Of a stretch of 64,000 nt of DNA, positions 43,131 through 52,831 are shown one piece after another (within the stretch, counting starts at the first letter, position 1; each line of letters starts with the position of its first letter). The stretch spans positions 10,609 through 74,608 of the forward strand of contig CBDBVE010000003.1 in assembly GCA_965212595.1 (NCBI GenBank), given 5' to 3'. Below the pieces are notes generated by a model. That model was given only the letters and a program-made list of their open reading frames with translations, had not been told where the DNA came from and searched no databases. This DNA is from Poritiphilus sp965212595 (GTDB lineage Bacteria; Bacteroidota; Bacteroidia; Flavobacteriales; Flavobacteriaceae). Both the position numbers and the translations under genes were made by a program.

Positions 43131-44711
43131 ATGGCAGGAGTTAAAGCCGCTGAGGTATCAGCAATTTTAAAGAAACAGTTATCAGGATTTGAGGCCACCG
43201 CCACTTTAGACGAAGTGGGAACTGTATTACAGGTTGGTGACGGTATTGCAAGGGTTTATGGCCTTTCTAATGCCCAATATGGCGAACTTGTAGAATTTGA
43301 GGGAGGGCTCGAAGGAATTGTACTTAACCTTGAAGAAGATAATGTTGGGGTAGTACTTCTAGGACCTTCTAAAGAAATAAAAGAAGGTGCCACAGTGAAG
43401 CGTACACAGCGTATCGCCTCTATCCAGGTTGGTGAAGGTATTGTAGGTAGAGTTGTAGACACCCTGGGAACACCCATTGATGGAAAAGGAGCTATTTCAG
43501 GTGAGCTTTATGAAATGCCGCTTGAGCGAAAAGCTCCTGGGGTTATTTTTAGACAACCTGTAAACGAACCGCTTCAAACCGGAGTAAAGGCGATAGACGC
43601 GATGATCCCGATTGGTAGAGGCCAGCGTGAGCTAGTTATTGGTGACCGTCAGACTGGAAAAACAACAGTTTGTATTGATACCATCCTAAATCAAAAAGAA
43701 TTCTATGATGCAGGAGAACCGGTATACTGTATTTACGTGGCTATTGGGCAAAAGGCGTCAACAGTTGCCGCTATTGCCAAAACCTTAGAAGACAAAGGAG
43801 CGCTTGCTTATACTACCATTGTAGCAGCAAACGCATCAGACCCTGCGCCTATGCAGGTGTACGCACCATTTGCAGGAGCTGCCATTGGCGAATACTTTAG
43901 AGATACAGGAAGGCCAGCCTTGATCATTTATGATGACCTTTCAAAACAAGCGGTAGCTTACCGTGAGGTATCGCTTCTATTAAGACGTCCACCAGGGCGT
44001 GAGGCGTACCCTGGAGATGTATTCTACTTACACTCAAGACTATTAGAGCGTGCGGCTAAAGTAATTAATGACGATGCTATCGCAAAGAACATGAACGACC
44101 TTCCAGATCCGCTCAAATCTGTGGTAAAAGGCGGAGGTTCATTGACAGCACTTCCAATAATTGAAACACAAGCAGGTGACGTTTCAGCTTATATCCCAAC
44201 CAACGTAATTTCAATTACCGACGGACAAATATTCCTGGAGCAGGATTTATTTAATCAGGGGGTTCGTCCCGCGATCAACGTGGGTATCTCTGTATCAAGG
44301 GTTGGTGGATCAGCGCAGATAAAATCCATGAAGAAAGTAGCAGGAACACTTAAGTTAGACCAGGCTCAGTTCCGTGAATTAGAGGCTTTTGCCAAGTTTG
44401 GTTCAGACCTTGACGCTGCGACTCTAAATGTGATTGAGAAAGGACGCCGTAATGTTGAGATATTAAAACAAGCTCAGAACGACCCTTTTACTGTTGAAGA
44501 CCAGGTGGCAATTATTTACGCCGGATCTAAGAACCTCTTAAGAGATGTCCCTGTTGAGAAGGTAAAAGAATTTGAGAAAGACTACCTGGAGTTCCTAAAC
44601 GCCAAGCACAAGGATGTATTAGATTCCTTAAAGGCAGGCAAACTAACCGATGAGGTAATAGATACCCTTACTACTGTTTGTAAGGATTTGTCAGAGAAGT
44701 ACCAGGCTTAA
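43131..44711 (+). CDS. atpA: F0F1 ATP synthase subunit alpha
   Basis: This 526-residue regulatory nucleotide-binding subunit of F1 has the Walker A GDRQTGKTT near residue 170, ALIIYDDLSKQA near 263, and the PGREAYPGDVFYLHSRLLER segment. All family landmarks are present and the length is normal. With delta and gamma it forms most of F1; the catalytic beta subunit and epsilon are encoded elsewhere, as is usual in this phylum. Confidence 0.96.
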   Translation: MAGVKAAEVSAILKKQLSGFEATATLDEVGTVLQVGDGIARVYGLSNAQYGELVEFEGGLEGIVLNLEEDNVGVVLLGPSKEIKEGATVKRTQRIASIQVGEGIVGRVVDTLGTPIDGKGAISGELYEMPLERKAPGVIFRQPVNEPLQTGVKAIDAMIPIGRGQRELVIGDRQTGKTTVCIDTILNQKEFYDAGEPVYCIYVAIGQKASTVAAIAKTLEDKGALAYTTIVAANASDPAPMQVYAPFAGAAIGEYFRDTGRPALIIYDDLSKQAVAYREVSLLLRRPPGREAYPGDVFYLHSRLLERAAKVINDDAIAKNMNDLPDPLKSVVKGGGSLTALPIIETQAGDVSAYIPTNVISITDGQIFLEQDLFNQGVRPAINVGISVSRVGGSAQIKSMKKVAGTLKLDQAQFRELEAFAKFGSDLDAATLNVIEKGRRNVEILKQAQNDPFTVEDQVAIIYAGSKNLLRDVPVEKVKEFEKDYLEFLNAKHKDVLDSLKAGKLTDEVIDTLTTVCKDLSEKYQA

Positions 44712-44741
44712 TTTTCATTTCAAAAAGCGATATAATAAAGT

Positions 44742-45602
44742 ATGGCTAACCTAAAGGAAATACGCAACAGAATAGCAACGGTTTCTTCGACTATGCAGAT
44801 TACCAGCGCCATGAAAATGGTATCGGCTGCAAAGTTGAAGAAAGCACAAGATGCCATTACTGCTATGCGTCCTTATGCCGATAAACTTACCGAATTGCTA
44901 CAGAGCTTAAGCGCAAGCCTGGATTCTGATGGTGGAAGTAAGTATGCGGATAACAGGGAAGTAGAAAAAGTTTTAATTGTGTCTATTACCTCCAATAGAG
45001 GTTTGTGCGGCGCTTTTAACTCCAATATCATAAAGCAATCTGTTTCTTTATTACATGGGACTTATGGTGACAAAAAGGTAGACTTTCTAACCATAGGGAA
45101 GAAGGGGAATGATCTTTTGGGGAAACGGCATACGGTGATTGCGAATCACAGTGATGTTTACGACGATTTAACTTTTGATAATGTTGCTCGTGTTGCAGAA
45201 GAGTTAATGAACTTGTTTACAGATGGTTCCTATGACAAAATTGAATTGGTTTACAACAAATTCAAGAATGCCGCCACACAAACCTTGATGACCGAACAGT
45301 TTCTACCTATAGAACCTACTGAAAATCAAGAGGTGTCAAATGCAGATTATATCTTTGAACCTTCTAAGGCAAAGATTGTAGAACAACTTATCCCTAAATC
45401 GCTAAAAACACAGTTGTTTAAGGCGGTTAGAGATTCTTTTGCGAGCGAACACGGTGCGCGTATGACCGCTATGCACAAGGCAACGGATAACGCAACAGAG
45501 CTTAGAGACCAGCTAAAATTGACCTATAACAAGGCAAGACAGGCTGCCATTACCAATGAAATCCTTGAGATTGTTGGAGGGGCAGAGGCACTAAATAACT
45601 AG
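44742..45602 (+). CDS. atpG: F0F1 ATP synthase subunit gamma
   Basis: This 286-residue central-shaft subunit has the N-terminal coiled helix (LKEIRNRIATVSSTMQITSAM) and the C-terminal helix (ATDNATELRDQLKLTYNKARQ) that meet in the middle of F1, plus SNRGLCGAFNSNI near residue 87. It is last in the operon and is followed directly by a strong terminator. Confidence 0.95.
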   Translation: MANLKEIRNRIATVSSTMQITSAMKMVSAAKLKKAQDAITAMRPYADKLTELLQSLSASLDSDGGSKYADNREVEKVLIVSITSNRGLCGAFNSNIIKQSVSLLHGTYGDKKVDFLTIGKKGNDLLGKRHTVIANHSDVYDDLTFDNVARVAEELMNLFTDGSYDKIELVYNKFKNAATQTLMTEQFLPIEPTENQEVSNADYIFEPSKAKIVEQLIPKSLKTQLFKAVRDSFASEHGARMTAMHKATDNATELRDQLKLTYNKARQAAITNEILEIVGGAEALNN

Positions 45603-45625
45603 TAGCTCAACCTGTGAATAAAACA

Positions 45626-45657
45626 AATCCCTGACTAATTTTAGTCGGGGATTTTTC
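45626..45657 (+). terminator. Rho-independent terminator after atpG
   Basis: AATCCCTGACTAA and TTAGTCGGGGATT (ending at 45653) pair over 13 positions with one G-T wobble, followed by TTTT. It ends the ATP synthase operon. Confidence 0.8.
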
Positions 45658-45658
45658 G

Positions 45659-45686
45659 TTGCAATAGCTGTATAAATGTACATTTG
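45659..45686 (+). promoter_or_regulatory. Promoter upstream of small lipoprotein gene
   Basis: TTG at 45659-45661 and TACATTTG at 45679-45686, 17 bases apart, resemble a flavobacterial promoter. It covers a possible earlier start at 45684, supporting the ATG at 45741. Confidence 0.42.
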
Positions 45687-45740
45687 ACGTTTTTGGCACC
45701 AATTTTGGTTTTATATCTTTACCACAGCAAAATAGAAAGA

Positions 45741-46244
45741 ATGAAAAATACAATTTACATAGTATTAAGTTTAATTATGGGACTTTCGGGATGCGCATCA
45801 CAAAAAAAGCTGGAAACCTCCACGCCCTTTACCATAGGTCCGGCGATCTGCCAGGAATGGGTAGCTGGAAAAGAAGAAAGTGGTTCTGGCGAGGTAATTA
45901 AGATCACCATTAATGAAATGGCCGCTGAAAAAGTTGAATTGCAAAATATCTATTTCAGAGGGTCTATGGCGAAGGTTATTATGGAAATGGAAGATAAGGG
46001 GATGACAGCTTCAGCCAGGTTTGAAAAGCACAAACCAGATATGATTATGCACGCAGATTCTACAAAGGAAGTTGGAAATCAGCCTCCAAAACTCAAATCT
46101 AAGGATGGCAAGGAGTTTCCTTTTGAGCTGCAAAGAGATGAGGCAGTACTCAGCTACCTGGAAGACGATAAAGTGAAATATGTAAAAATTACCGGTATCG
46201 TCGACAAACCAGCACGTATTTACCCCGGGAGGCCACAGAACTAG
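45741..46244 (+). CDS. Hypothetical lipoprotein
   Basis: This 167-residue protein has a lysine-containing n-region, a hydrophobic core and lipobox LSGC near residue 18. The mature part includes GPAICQEWVAGKEESGSGEV and TASARFEKHKPDMIMHADST, then a final set of strands. I do not recognise a named family. The ATG at 45741 follows the predicted promoter and yields a proper signal peptide. It lies between the ATP operon terminator and a flippase gene. Confidence 0.75.
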   Translation: MKNTIYIVLSLIMGLSGCASQKKLETSTPFTIGPAICQEWVAGKEESGSGEVIKITINEMAAEKVELQNIYFRGSMAKVIMEMEDKGMTASARFEKHKPDMIMHADSTKEVGNQPPKLKSKDGKEFPFELQRDEAVLSYLEDDKVKYVKITGIVDKPARIYPGRPQN

Positions 46245-46304
46245 CTTTTTTTGCAGCCTTTAAATATGTACTTTTAGGTCTTACCTAACGTAAACGCTTT
46301 AGGC

Positions 46305-47768
46305 TTGTTTCGAAAACTTTTTAAGCAAACGTTTATTTATGGGCTTGCGACGGTGCTACCTCGCATGCTTTCTTTTCTGCTTACCCCATTGTTTGTTAGT
46401 GTTTTACAAACCAATGAATATGGAGAGGTTTCTATAATTTTTGCTTGGTTTGCTATTTTCAACGTATTCCTGGCCTATGGGATGGAGACCGCTTTTTTTA
46501 GGTTTTACAGTAATTCTGAAGAGAAAAGTTCGGTGCTCTCTACTTCGCTGATTTCCATCCTCGTCACAACGCTCTCTTTCGGTATAATCGCTTTAAGTAT
46601 GGGCAGCTTTCTCTCTGAAGCTATTGCCATAGATCTTAAGTATATAAAACTTGCTATCTATATTCTGGCTTTAGATGCATTGGTCATTATACCCTTCGCA
46701 TACTTACGTGCTAACGAACGACCTATCCGCTATGCGGTAGTCAAAATCGTAAATGTTGCAATCAATCTGGGTTTAAACATCTTCTTTCTTTTGTTGCTTC
46801 CCGGACTGGCGGAATCCAACCCTGAGGGCTTACTGGGAGTTATTTATAAGGTAGATTTTGAAATCTCCTATATTTTTATTGCCAATCTTATTGCGAGTGC
46901 CATAACCTTACTAATGATGTTTGGTATCTACCTGCGCCAGCCCCTTGTTTTTAATCGGGGTCTTTTGACAAAAATGCTCAAATATGCCCTTCCTGTTATG
47001 ATTGCAGGAGTTGCCTTTACGATCAATGAAGTATTTGACCGGATTCTTTTAGCAGAACTTCTACCGCCTGATGTAGCTGAAAGCAAAGTTGGAATGTATT
47101 CTGCCTGCTACAAGCTGGCCCTTTTTATGACGCTTTTCGCTACAGCTTTTAGGTTAGGAATAGAACCCTTTTTCTTTAGTCATGCCAGCTCAGAAAACCC
47201 GCAAAAGGCCTATGCTCAGATCACCAATTATTTTGTGATCCTAGGGAGCGTGATTTTACTTTCGGTAGTGGTCTTTGCCGATGTTCTAAAGTTGTTCATT
47301 GTGCCAAACAGTGATTATTGGGAAGCCATGCCTATAGTACCGATTATTCTTTTGGCCAGTTTTTGCCTGGGGATCTACCACAGTCTTTCGGTTTGGTATA
47401 AGGTCACAGACCGAACACGTTTTGGAGCTATTATCTCTATCGCAGGGGCCGTAATTACTATTGTCATTAATGTGGCTTTCATTTCCAAAATAGGCTATTA
47501 CGCTTCAGCTATAGCCACGCTAGCCGCCTACGCTTCCATGATGATATTGTCTTATTACTTTGGAAGGAAATATTACCCTATTCCCTACAACTTCAGAAAA
47601 ATTATTTTTTATCTGAGCCTGTCTATCCTGCTTTCGGCAATTTCATTCTACGTTTTTAACAGAAATTTGGTAGTAGGAAGCCTCTTCCTTTTTGTATTTT
47701 TAGGATTGGTGTACAAGATGGAAAATGAAACCCTTAGACGTATTTTTTTAAGAAAAAATAAGCTTTAA
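46305..47768 (+). CDS. Oligosaccharide flippase / polysaccharide biosynthesis protein
   Basis: This 487-residue protein has about 14 membrane helices and a TTG start. FIYGLATVLPRMLSFLLTPLFV at the N terminus and NEYGEVSIIFAW are typical of the MATE-like Wzx superfamily. It is far from the main polysaccharide locus and is followed by dut, a TPR protein, a DUF4292 lipoprotein and an EnvC-like protein, an arrangement seen in flavobacteria. Its lipid-linked substrate is unknown; a cell-wall role is possible. Confidence 0.85.
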   Translation: MFRKLFKQTFIYGLATVLPRMLSFLLTPLFVSVLQTNEYGEVSIIFAWFAIFNVFLAYGMETAFFRFYSNSEEKSSVLSTSLISILVTTLSFGIIALSMGSFLSEAIAIDLKYIKLAIYILALDALVIIPFAYLRANERPIRYAVVKIVNVAINLGLNIFFLLLLPGLAESNPEGLLGVIYKVDFEISYIFIANLIASAITLLMMFGIYLRQPLVFNRGLLTKMLKYALPVMIAGVAFTINEVFDRILLAELLPPDVAESKVGMYSACYKLALFMTLFATAFRLGIEPFFFSHASSENPQKAYAQITNYFVILGSVILLSVVVFADVLKLFIVPNSDYWEAMPIVPIILLASFCLGIYHSLSVWYKVTDRTRFGAIISIAGAVITIVINVAFISKIGYYASAIATLAAYASMMILSYYFGRKYYPIPYNFRKIIFYLSLSILLSAISFYVFNRNLVVGSLFLFVFLGLVYKMENETLRRIFLRKNKL

Positions 47769-47780
47769 AAAGTGTTGCGA

Positions 47781-48224
47781 ATGGAACAATTGAAAATTAG
47801 AATAGTAAATAATTCGAAGCATCAGTTACCTCACTATGAGTCGGTTGCCTCAGCAGGAATGGATTTAAGGGCCAATATTTCGGAAGCTATTACGTTACAA
47901 CCTTTAGAAAGGGTAATTGTAAAAACCGGACTATTTATTGAACTTCCTCTTGGGTACGAGGCGCAGGTAAGGCCACGAAGTGGCTTGGCGGCAAAAAAAG
48001 GAATCACTGTCCTAAATGCACCCGGAACTATTGATGCCGATTATAGAGGGGAAATAGGAGTGATACTTGTTAATCTATCCCAGCTTCCGTTTACCTTAGA
48101 AGATGGCGAACGTATTGCACAATTGGTGATCGCGCAGCATGAGAGGGCAGAATGGATAGAAGCTGAAGCCTTAACAGAAACCGCCAGGGGAGCAGGAGGA
48201 TTCGGAAGCACTGGAATGAAGTAA
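47781..48224 (+). CDS. dut: dUTP diphosphatase
   Basis: This 147-residue trimeric enzyme removes dUTP from the nucleotide pool. The five dUTPase motifs are visible: AGMDLRA, VRPRSGLAAKKGI, GTIDADYRGEIGV, GERIAQLVI and the flexible C-terminal ARGAGGFGSTG. ATG 47781 is preferred over a GTG nine bases earlier. It follows the flippase by 12 bases. Confidence 0.95.
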   Translation: MEQLKIRIVNNSKHQLPHYESVASAGMDLRANISEAITLQPLERVIVKTGLFIELPLGYEAQVRPRSGLAAKKGITVLNAPGTIDADYRGEIGVILVNLSQLPFTLEDGERIAQLVIAQHERAEWIEAEALTETARGAGGFGSTGMK

Positions 48225-48273
48225 GCGGCATGATGTGCCCTGAATTTAATGAAGATAAAGAACTGTTAGCTGT

Positions 48274-49182
48274 ATGAAATTAGTGCATTACTTGCTTCTT
48301 TTTGTGTTGGGGATGCATGGGCCGGTATGTTTCGCCCAGGAGGAGGAGAGTGCCGAAGTTTACCTTGAAGAATATACAGATGAATTTCAGGATACCTTTT
48401 TTGAAGCCTTAAAACAAAAAGGCATTGAGAATTACGATAAGGCAATTAACCTCTTACTTGAATGTAAGCGATTAGATGCCGAAAATACCGCAGTCGACCA
48501 CGAGCTTGCCAAAGCGTACTTGGCAGATAAGAACTATATAAAAGCACAGGAATATGCTATAAGCACCGTAAATGCGGAGCCTGAGAACGAATGGTTCTTG
48601 GACACCCTGGTTGAAGTGGTGCAAAAACAGGGTGGTACAATTGAGCAAATCGAAGAACGCATTCCGTTTGACAATGCCTTGCTAAAAGAACATCTGGCTT
48701 TAATCTACTATAAAAGGAGGAACTACCAGGCAGCTCTGAATATACTGAACCGTATAAAAAGTACGCCTTTTTCAAATACTTTAGCACTTAAGATTAAGGA
48801 TTCTCTTGAACAACTTAAAAAGATCTCTCAAAAACCGGATAATGAGCAGGCTATCAAAGAAAAAAACCCTTTGGAGGACTATAACTCGAGAATTTCTGGT
48901 CTCATAGAACAGCAAGATTTCAAAGCGCTTTCAAGGGTGACTGCAGAGGCTTTGGAAAACTTTCCCTCTCAGCCTTTTTTCTATTATGCACACGGCTTGG
49001 CTTTGAGCAAGACAGCACGGAAGCAGGAGGCAATTCAGCCACTGGAGACTGCATTGGACTATTTAATCGATGATACCGAATTAGCCAACAAAATTTACAA
49101 TGAATTGGCTGCGTGCCATTCGGCTTTGGGGAATACTTCGAAGGCAAATATGTATCTTAGTAAAATAAAATCAGGTTCATAA
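48274..49182 (+). CDS. Tetratricopeptide repeat protein, exported
   Basis: This 302-residue protein has a signal peptide (hydrophobic core residues 6-19, cleavage probably after CFAQ) and several TPR units in the remainder, for example NYDKAINLLLECKRLDAENTAV and NYIKAQEYAISTVNAEPEN, then a second TPR group near the C terminus. It is probably a periplasmic scaffold. It lies five bases before the DUF4292 lipoprotein. Confidence 0.82.
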   Translation: MKLVHYLLLFVLGMHGPVCFAQEEESAEVYLEEYTDEFQDTFFEALKQKGIENYDKAINLLLECKRLDAENTAVDHELAKAYLADKNYIKAQEYAISTVNAEPENEWFLDTLVEVVQKQGGTIEQIEERIPFDNALLKEHLALIYYKRRNYQAALNILNRIKSTPFSNTLALKIKDSLEQLKKISQKPDNEQAIKEKNPLEDYNSRISGLIEQQDFKALSRVTAEALENFPSQPFFYYAHGLALSKTARKQEAIQPLETALDYLIDDTELANKIYNELAACHSALGNTSKANMYLSKIKSGS

Positions 49183-49187
49183 TTAGG

Positions 49188-49973
49188 ATGATGAAACAAT
49201 CGACTTTTCTTCAAAAATGGACCTTGGTTTGCCTGGGGCTCCTTCTTTTTTCTGCCTGTAAATCAAGTAAGATTGTTACGGATGGGAGTGTTAGTGAAGA
49301 TCTTTCGGCCAGAGCCGTTATCAAAAACCACTATAAGAATGCACTCGACTTTAAGACCCTGAGCGGAAGGCTCAAAATTGATTATACCGATGGAGGAAGC
49401 TCACAAAGTGTTGGTGTTAGCCTTAGAATGGAAAAGGATGAGAAAATTTGGCTAAGCGCCCCTCTGGGTGTGGTTAAGGCATATATTACCCCCACAAGGG
49501 TTTCGTTTTATAACAAATTACAGAATGAATATTTTGATGGCGATTTTGCCTACCTCAGCGATCTGTTGGGAACAGAACTAAACTTTGAAAGAGTTCAAAA
49601 TTTATTATTGGGCCAGGCTTTATTTGATTTAAGGGAAGAGCGATATGACCTGGCGATAAAAGATCAAACATATCAGCTCAAGCCCGAGAATTCTAAAGAG
49701 CTTTTTAAGCTGCTTTTTCAGATAGAACCGAAGAATTTTAAAATGGCAACCCAACAATTGTCGCAGCCATGGAAAAAAAGACTTTTAGAAATTCGCTATA
49801 AAGATTATCAGAATAAAGACGCCAAAGTAATACCTAATGCAATAGGTATTGTTGCAATTGATAAAAATGAGCGAACCATTATTGACATCCTCTACAGGAA
49901 TGTCGAATTTAACAGGCCCCTTAATTTTCCGTACAAAATACCAAAGGGTTTCGATGAAATTGTGCTGAAATAG
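49188..49973 (+). CDS. DUF4292 lipoprotein
   Basis: This 261-residue lipoprotein (lipobox FSAC near residue 24) belongs to DUF4292, a Bacteroidota family with a LolB/LppX-like curved beta-sheet. Landmarks are LKIDYTDGGSSQSVGVSLRM, KIWLSAPLGVVKAYITP and a closing KIPKGFDEIVLK. It may help move lipids or lipoproteins to the outer membrane, which is inference. It lies directly before an EnvC-like gene. Confidence 0.85.
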   Translation: MMKQSTFLQKWTLVCLGLLLFSACKSSKIVTDGSVSEDLSARAVIKNHYKNALDFKTLSGRLKIDYTDGGSSQSVGVSLRMEKDEKIWLSAPLGVVKAYITPTRVSFYNKLQNEYFDGDFAYLSDLLGTELNFERVQNLLLGQALFDLREERYDLAIKDQTYQLKPENSKELFKLLFQIEPKNFKMATQQLSQPWKKRLLEIRYKDYQNKDAKVIPNAIGIVAIDKNERTIIDILYRNVEFNRPLNFPYKIPKGFDEIVLK

Positions 49974-49975
49974 TA

Positions 49976-51208
49976 ATGAGACAGCCGGCCTCATATAAAA
50001 TCTGTTCCCTACTGTTACTTGCAGTAATGTTCTTGGCTACCGGTCATGCTCAAACCGCTGAGCAGAAGACTCTGGAAGAAAAGAGGGAGCGTTTACAAAA
50101 AGAAATTGCCGAGATTAACAGACTGCTGTTTGCCGAAAAAAAGCAAAAGGGAACTGTACTGGATCAAATGGAAGGCCTTGATCAAAAAATAAATGTAAGG
50201 CAACAGCTGATCAGAGTTACAAATCAACAATACAATCTGCTAAATCGCCAGATCAACGCAAATATCAGAAACATAGCGAAGCTACGGGAAGACCTGGAGA
50301 GTTTGAAGGAGGACTACGCGGCGATGATCAGGAAATCTTATCAAAACAGGTCGCAGCAAAGCGGTTTGCTTTTTTTGCTTTCTTCCGAGAATTTTTTCCA
50401 GGCTTTTAAGCGAGTGCAGTACTTGAAGCAGTATACCGAATTTCGTAAAGAACAGGGATTGGAAATAGCTAAGAAAACGGAAGAACTCACTACCCTAAAC
50501 AAAGATCTCACGGTTCAGCGAAAGGCAAAAGAGCAATTGATTGCGGAAAACAGGAGGGCTAAAGATCAGTTATTTGCTGAGATCAAGGCCCAAAAGGAAT
50601 TGCTAAAGACCATTAGGCAGAACGAAAGCAAATACGCGGCTGCTATTGAAACAAAAAAGAAAGAAGCTCGAAAGATAGACAGGCAGATTGAACGGCTTAT
50701 ACGGGAAGCTATCGCGGCATCTAATAAGAAGGCTGGAAACACAACCGTTGCCAGCAGTAAGTTCGTTTTAACACCTGAGGCCACCGTAATAGCCAATAAT
50801 TTTTCTGCCAATAAAGGAAAACTTATTTGGCCTGTTGAGAAAGGAATTAAGAAGCAGGGTTTCGGGGTATACAAAGACGCGGTCTACCCAGGAATTAAGC
50901 ATCAGAATAACGGGGTCATTATTGCTACCGATAAAGGCGCCAGGGCGAGGGCTGTTTTTGAGGGCGAGGTCATTGCCATTCTTGCTGTACCAGGGGGCAA
51001 CAAGGGAGTGCAAATTAAACATGGAAACTATATCAGCACCTATTATAATCTCTCTAATTTATATGTCAAAAAGGGCGATAAGGTAGGCATTAAGGACGAA
51101 TTAGGAGAGATATATACCAATCGGTTTAATGGTTTAACCCAACTCAAATTCTACCTTTACAGGGATGCAACGAAGCTCAACCCGGAAGAGTGGATTTACA
51201 GGCTCTGA
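49976..51208 (+). CDS. EnvC-like murein hydrolase activator (M23/LytM family)
   Basis: This 410-residue exported protein has a signal peptide (cleavage near ATGHA), a long coiled coil (about residues 28-250) and a C-terminal LytM domain (about 285-405). The metal ligands of active M23 peptidases are not kept: the first His-Asp motif reads HQNNGV and the late H-L-S motif reads YYNLSN. As in EnvC, it is therefore probably a non-catalytic activator of amidases in cell division. Its stop directly abuts the convergent thioesterase. Confidence 0.87.
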   Translation: MRQPASYKICSLLLLAVMFLATGHAQTAEQKTLEEKRERLQKEIAEINRLLFAEKKQKGTVLDQMEGLDQKINVRQQLIRVTNQQYNLLNRQINANIRNIAKLREDLESLKEDYAAMIRKSYQNRSQQSGLLFLLSSENFFQAFKRVQYLKQYTEFRKEQGLEIAKKTEELTTLNKDLTVQRKAKEQLIAENRRAKDQLFAEIKAQKELLKTIRQNESKYAAAIETKKKEARKIDRQIERLIREAIAASNKKAGNTTVASSKFVLTPEATVIANNFSANKGKLIWPVEKGIKKQGFGVYKDAVYPGIKHQNNGVIIATDKGARARAVFEGEVIAILAVPGGNKGVQIKHGNYISTYYNLSNLYVKKGDKVGIKDELGEIYTNRFNGLTQLKFYLYRDATKLNPEEWIYRL

Positions 51209-51742
51209 TTACTCTTGTGTAAACAGCGCCTTGAGCTCTGTAGCTTCATCAGGAGCCATTTTTCCGGCCAGGACTAGACTGAGTTGTTTTCGTCTTAGAG
51301 CGCCTTCATAACGTTCTACTTCCAGATCGGTTTCGGGAGTCAAAGGGGGCACGGCCGTAGGCTTACCAGCATCATCGACAGCAACAAATGTATAAATGGC
51401 CTCATTGGCCTTACTTTTTTCCCCGCTAAACCGGTCCTCCATCCACACATCGAGATAGACTTCCATTGATGTTTTAAAGGTTCTTGAAATAGCAGCTTCT
51501 ATGGTTACCACGCTTCCAAGTGGCACAGCCCTATTAAATGCAACATGGTTAACCGATGCTGTCACCGTTATACGCCTGCTATGCCTGCGAGCTGCAATGC
51601 TGGCAGCACGATCCATCCTCGCCAACAATTCACCACCGAAAAGGTTATTTAGCGGATTGGTTTCGCCTGGGAGTACCATATCTGTCATAAAGGTCCTGGA
51701 TTCACTAGGAGTTTTAGATCGCATAGCCAAAGTTTTGCTCAA
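51209..51742 (-). CDS. Acyl-CoA thioesterase (hotdog fold)
   Basis: This 177-residue hotdog-fold enzyme shows NPLNNLFGGELLARMDRAA near residue 31, with the catalytic region, and TVTASVNHVAFNRAVPLGS, similar to YciA-type acyl-CoA thioesterases. It hydrolyses acyl-CoA in the cytoplasm. The tail (from about residue 150) is an extra charged helix. It ends exactly at the end of the EnvC-like gene with no base between. Confidence 0.88.
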   Translation of the reverse strand: MSKTLAMRSKTPSESRTFMTDMVLPGETNPLNNLFGGELLARMDRAASIAARRHSRRITVTASVNHVAFNRAVPLGSVVTIEAAISRTFKTSMEVYLDVWMEDRFSGEKSKANEAIYTFVAVDDAGKPTAVPPLTPETDLEVERYEGALRRKQLSLVLAGKMAPDEATELKALFTQE

Positions 51743-51781
51743 AGATAAGTCCTAAAAAGAGAGAGGAGAAAAAGAAAGGGG

Positions 51782-52726
51782 TTATTTTGAAGATAATAAC
51801 CAGGCATCTTTAGATTCTGTCCGCTTTATTTTCCGAAGGAATTCTAAAGCCTCTTGCGAATCTGAAAAACTACCATAAGTGACCTGGTGCAAGCCATAGG
51901 CATTAACACCCAAATAATCAGCTTTAAAGCCTCTACGCCGAAGTTGACGTACTTTTTTGTCCGCGTTTTCCTGAACTCTGAAGGCTCCTGCAATGATATG
52001 ATGTTTGCCTTTGTTTAATTTGGTAACCTCCAACTCAAGAGCGGGCAGCTCTAACGGATTTGAGCTAAAGAAAGTGGCTTCCTGTATATTTTGAGAAACC
52101 CTCACCTGAGCCTCTTCCTGAACAAGTTGCTGTTTATGCGTGGTTTCACTATAAAATTTGTAACCTGTTAAGCCTGTAGAAAGAGAAAGCAGTAAAATAG
52201 CGGCATATTTCAAATAAGGCCTGAAGGTGTTCTTTTTGCGTTCTTCTGGCGTTATAATAAACGGGATCTTCTCTTCTAAAGTAACCACTTCTTCTTTTAA
52301 AACTTCCCTGGTAACAGGAGTTGAAACAAAGGAAGAAAAACCATAGGAGGCAGTGAGATAATTTACCTGAAAGGAGGGTTGAAATTGTATTTTACTCTCT
52401 CTATTTAGCCAAAGCTCTCCAATATTGGAAAAGGTAAGCCGTTCTCCGCTACGCAATTTTCGTTTCCATTCCTTAGCCAGATCTAAAGTTTGCTGAAGAA
52501 CGTCCTCATAGGTCTTATTTTCTGCATTTGCCATATAGGAAACCAGTAAACCATCGTTTGAGGAAAGCTGCTCATTAAAGGAAATTAGCTTGCTAGGCGG
52601 ATAAAAGGTATGGGTAACCTCATCGATAACCGCAGACTTCTTTTGGGTGAGAAAAGCACCAAATTCCGGTACAACAACACAGTTGTACCTGTACAGAAGT
52701 TCTTCTATATAGCGTTCGGTTCCCAT
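51782..52726 (-). CDS. HU-like / SPOR domain membrane protein
   Basis: This 314-residue protein has three parts: an N-terminal CCDC81-like prokaryotic HU domain pair (residues about 3-130), one membrane helix (about 171-191) and a periplasmic SPOR domain (about 237-312, with HHIIAGAFRVQENADKKVRQ). SPOR domains bind denuded septal peptidoglycan, and HU-like domains may contact DNA or protein. The combination links a cytoplasmic domain to the division site. It is transcribed divergently from dprA with a 105-base gap. Confidence 0.85.
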   Translation of the reverse strand: MGTERYIEELLYRYNCVVVPEFGAFLTQKKSAVIDEVTHTFYPPSKLISFNEQLSSNDGLLVSYMANAENKTYEDVLQQTLDLAKEWKRKLRSGERLTFSNIGELWLNRESKIQFQPSFQVNYLTASYGFSSFVSTPVTREVLKEEVVTLEEKIPFIITPEERKKNTFRPYLKYAAILLLSLSTGLTGYKFYSETTHKQQLVQEEAQVRVSQNIQEATFFSSNPLELPALELEVTKLNKGKHHIIAGAFRVQENADKKVRQLRRRGFKADYLGVNAYGLHQVTYGSFSDSQEALEFLRKIKRTESKDAWLLSSK

Positions 52727-52831
52727 ATATACAAAGATGTAAAAAAATTACAGGGCTTCAAATTACCTTTCATAACTTTTTATTAACATAAAACTTAAAC
52801 GCTTTTGTGGATAAGTATATTTTATGAATAA

